Of a DNA stretch of 64,000 nt, positions 62,216-64,000 are shown in pieces. Source of the DNA: Spirodela intermedia. Its lineage: Eukaryota; Streptophyta; Magnoliopsida; Alismatales; Araceae. The position numbers were made by a program, and so were the translations under genes. The stretch's first letter is position 1, and each line of letters starts with the position of its first letter. Under the pieces are notes generated by a model, which ran no database searches, was not told where the DNA came from, and worked only from the letters and a program-made list of their open reading frames with translations. The stretch lies in assembly GCA_902729315.2 (NCBI GenBank), contig LR746280.1, positions 1,663,501-1,727,500 on the forward strand. The letters run 5' to 3'.

Positions 62216-62425
62216 CTTGCCTGAAGCCTCACTGATGTAATATTTACCTCATATAATATTAATTAAATACTTAATAAAAAATTGCTAGAAAAATTAGGAA
62301 TTCCAATATGTTAAATATAACGCAGTGGTACTCGGTATTTAAAGTACCATGCAGACTTTTTGAGTGTCTGTTTCGCAGAGCAGTGGCAGTGGCAGCGGCG
62401 GAGGGAGATATCGAAGGGGAAGAAG

Positions 62426-63988
62426 ATGGGGGTGGCGGAGAGGCTGAGGATGTTCGTGGCGCAGGAGCCCGTCGTCGCGGCTTCCTGCCTCATCGCCGGA
62501 TTCGGTAGTGAAATAGTGGATGGAAGTTATCAATTTCCCCGAACTCCTTGGATGCCCTAACCTCGCTTCCATTGATAGCTTTCCGTGGTCTCTTTTCTGT
62601 GGATCGCCGATCGGATTTCCTGGTTTATGCCTTCTCCAGTTGGTGGAGATTTAGTACTGATTTACCTCCCGCGGAAATGGATTTGTAGGATTTGGGATTG
62701 TATTTCCCGCGGGCAGTCTGTTAGATGTCGATTATTTTATTTAGGTTGCGGATTTCGTGAATGATGCGCATTCTCTGGTTGGAATGATGCCCTTTCTCAA
62801 TAGTTAAAAATCATTCGGGCGCTAAGAGCGGTGTCTATTGCGTTTATTATTGCATCAAATGAAAATATATCCGGCCGTATTGAAACATCCGCAGACCGAA
62901 TGCTCAGTGGCCAAAAGAAAAAATTAGAAGCAGATTGAAACTTACACTCTCAAAATAGCTTTAGCTTGCTCATAAATGCAGAAAGTGATGTGTAAAGGGG
63001 AAGAAAATTTGCACATAGGTAACCATATTTAAGAACAATGTCTCCATCACACTCTGAGGCCTTGTGTGTTGGGATACTGGTTAGTGCCAATGTATGTCCG
63101 CAACTGAAGTAGTATTTCGTTGAGAGATCACCCCTCATTACCGGGTGGTCACTGTGCACGAGTTCTGTTTGTTGGTTCCCACACCTCTTCAGGTATATGT
63201 GTCTATCCATTGTAGGCCCCCTCTTCACTGGTTACTCTTCCCTCAGTAAGATACAGGTTCTTGTCGGTGTAAATCACATAGGGAGTGAGAGCTATTGACG
63301 AACTACGCAGTGGTTTCAACTAGTAGATCTTTTATCAGTGTAAGAGTCTGATGATGGGCGAGAATTACCTGGATGAACATATTTTATAATTTCTAAGATG
63401 TTAATATTATCGAGTTTCTCTGTAAGGAATATGAGCGGGGTGAATTAGCCCAGTGCTAAGAGGAGAATGAATCCATCACTCCAACTTTTTCAGCATTCAG
63501 TAATGAGGGCAAGTTGATCTATTTTCAATGCCTGGTTACCTTTTAACATAAGCGAGTCAAGGAACAGAGTAAATGATCGGCTATACAAGCTAGTTTGCTC
63601 CTTATATTAATTGGGCATTTATTCGGATCTTCAGTAAACGCCTTATGTTTCCTCAACTTTTATTACTCCGAATGTTTGCGTAACGTGAAGTTTATCTTGC
63701 AGCTCTCATACCTGATCACAGTTCAGGAGATGCCATGAGGAAATAAATATTGATTTTATTATAATTGAATTATCGATTCTTGGTTGCCTCTGTTGTCAAT
63801 GCTTGAGAATACAATGCAATCTGATTCATTGGGCCAGGACTTGTGTTAAAATTTGTGCAAATGATTTTCATGTTTCTTGATCCTTTGTATTTTTGCAATC
63901 TCCAGGCCTTTTTCTTCCAGCTGTGGTTAGGCCTATATTGGATTCCTTGGAATCAGCAAAACAGGTTCCACAACCAGATCTCAAGGAT
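62426..63988 (+). CDS. Complex I small subunit, NDUFA3/B9-like (5' part, continues past window)
   Basis: Two exons are in view, 62426-62504 and 63906-63988, giving 54 residues; a GTGAGT donor at 63,989 shows that the gene goes on. The sequence MGVAERLRMFVAQEPVVAAS, then CLIAGFGLFLP, AVVRPILDS and KQVPQPDLKD matches the small plant protein I remember as the NDUFA3 (B9) homologue of mitochondrial NADH:ubiquinone oxidoreductase: an EPV-x3-S start of one transmembrane helix in the membrane arm. The ATG at 62,426 is preferred over 62,308 and 62,360, because MG-AER is the conserved start and the upstream frames do not fit. The 1.4-kb intron has no other gene. Function is by family memory. Confidence 0.75.
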
Positions 63989-64000
63989 GTGAGTTGGAAT

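Overview
The window is nuclear DNA of a flowering plant. Genes have short GT-AG introns, several have GC-rich exons, and the gaps hold AT-rich, decayed LTR retrotransposons. The protein set is plant-specific: MLO, SND2-type NAC, SWEET, FLA, a pTAC7-like plastid protein and a plant tyrosine aminotransferase. GC-rich exons and abundant CT/GA microsatellites would fit a monocot or early-diverging angiosperm, but the sequence alone does not fix the species. Exons were assembled by eye from reading frame, splice sites and remembered family consensus; no alignment or transcript was available.

Layout. 0-4 kb: AT-rich DNA with a Ty3/gypsy pol relic on the minus strand. 4.2-5.7 kb: two broken GC-rich gene remnants, the 3' part of a RABA (Rab11) GTPase and a frameshifted METTL21-type methyltransferase. 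6.5-12.3 kb: a fasciclin-like arabinogalactan protein gene (FLA, minus) head-to-head with an intact seven-exon MMS21/HPY2 SUMO ligase gene (plus). 12.6-24 kb: dead transposons (copia minus, gypsy plus) and a local repeat array split by a GA-rich insertion. 24.2-29.2 kb: a second, direct copy of the FLA-MMS21 segment; its FLA is intact, but every MMS21 exon is gone and a gypsy relic fills part of the gap. 30.8-34.1 kb: a complete 14-exon MLO gene. 35-40 kb: AT-rich, no gene recognised.

40-64 kb is a gene island: NAC (SND2/NAC073-like, minus), type II DnaJ/HSP40 (minus), an OB-fold protein (minus) head-to-head with tyrosine aminotransferase (plus), importin beta-1 (plus), a pTAC7-like plastid protein (minus) head-to-head with a clade II-like SWEET (plus), and Kish (minus) head-to-head with the start of a complex I NDUFA3/B9-like gene (plus, running off the end).

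The genes are mostly unrelated neighbours. Shared themes are divergent gene pairs whose common 5' regions carry TGGGCY (site II-like) clusters, and long CT/GA tracts beside many start codons or first introns. The most interesting structural signal is the direct segmental duplication that kept both FLA genes but erased the second MMS21. I saw no convincing new defence-like or biosynthetic system.
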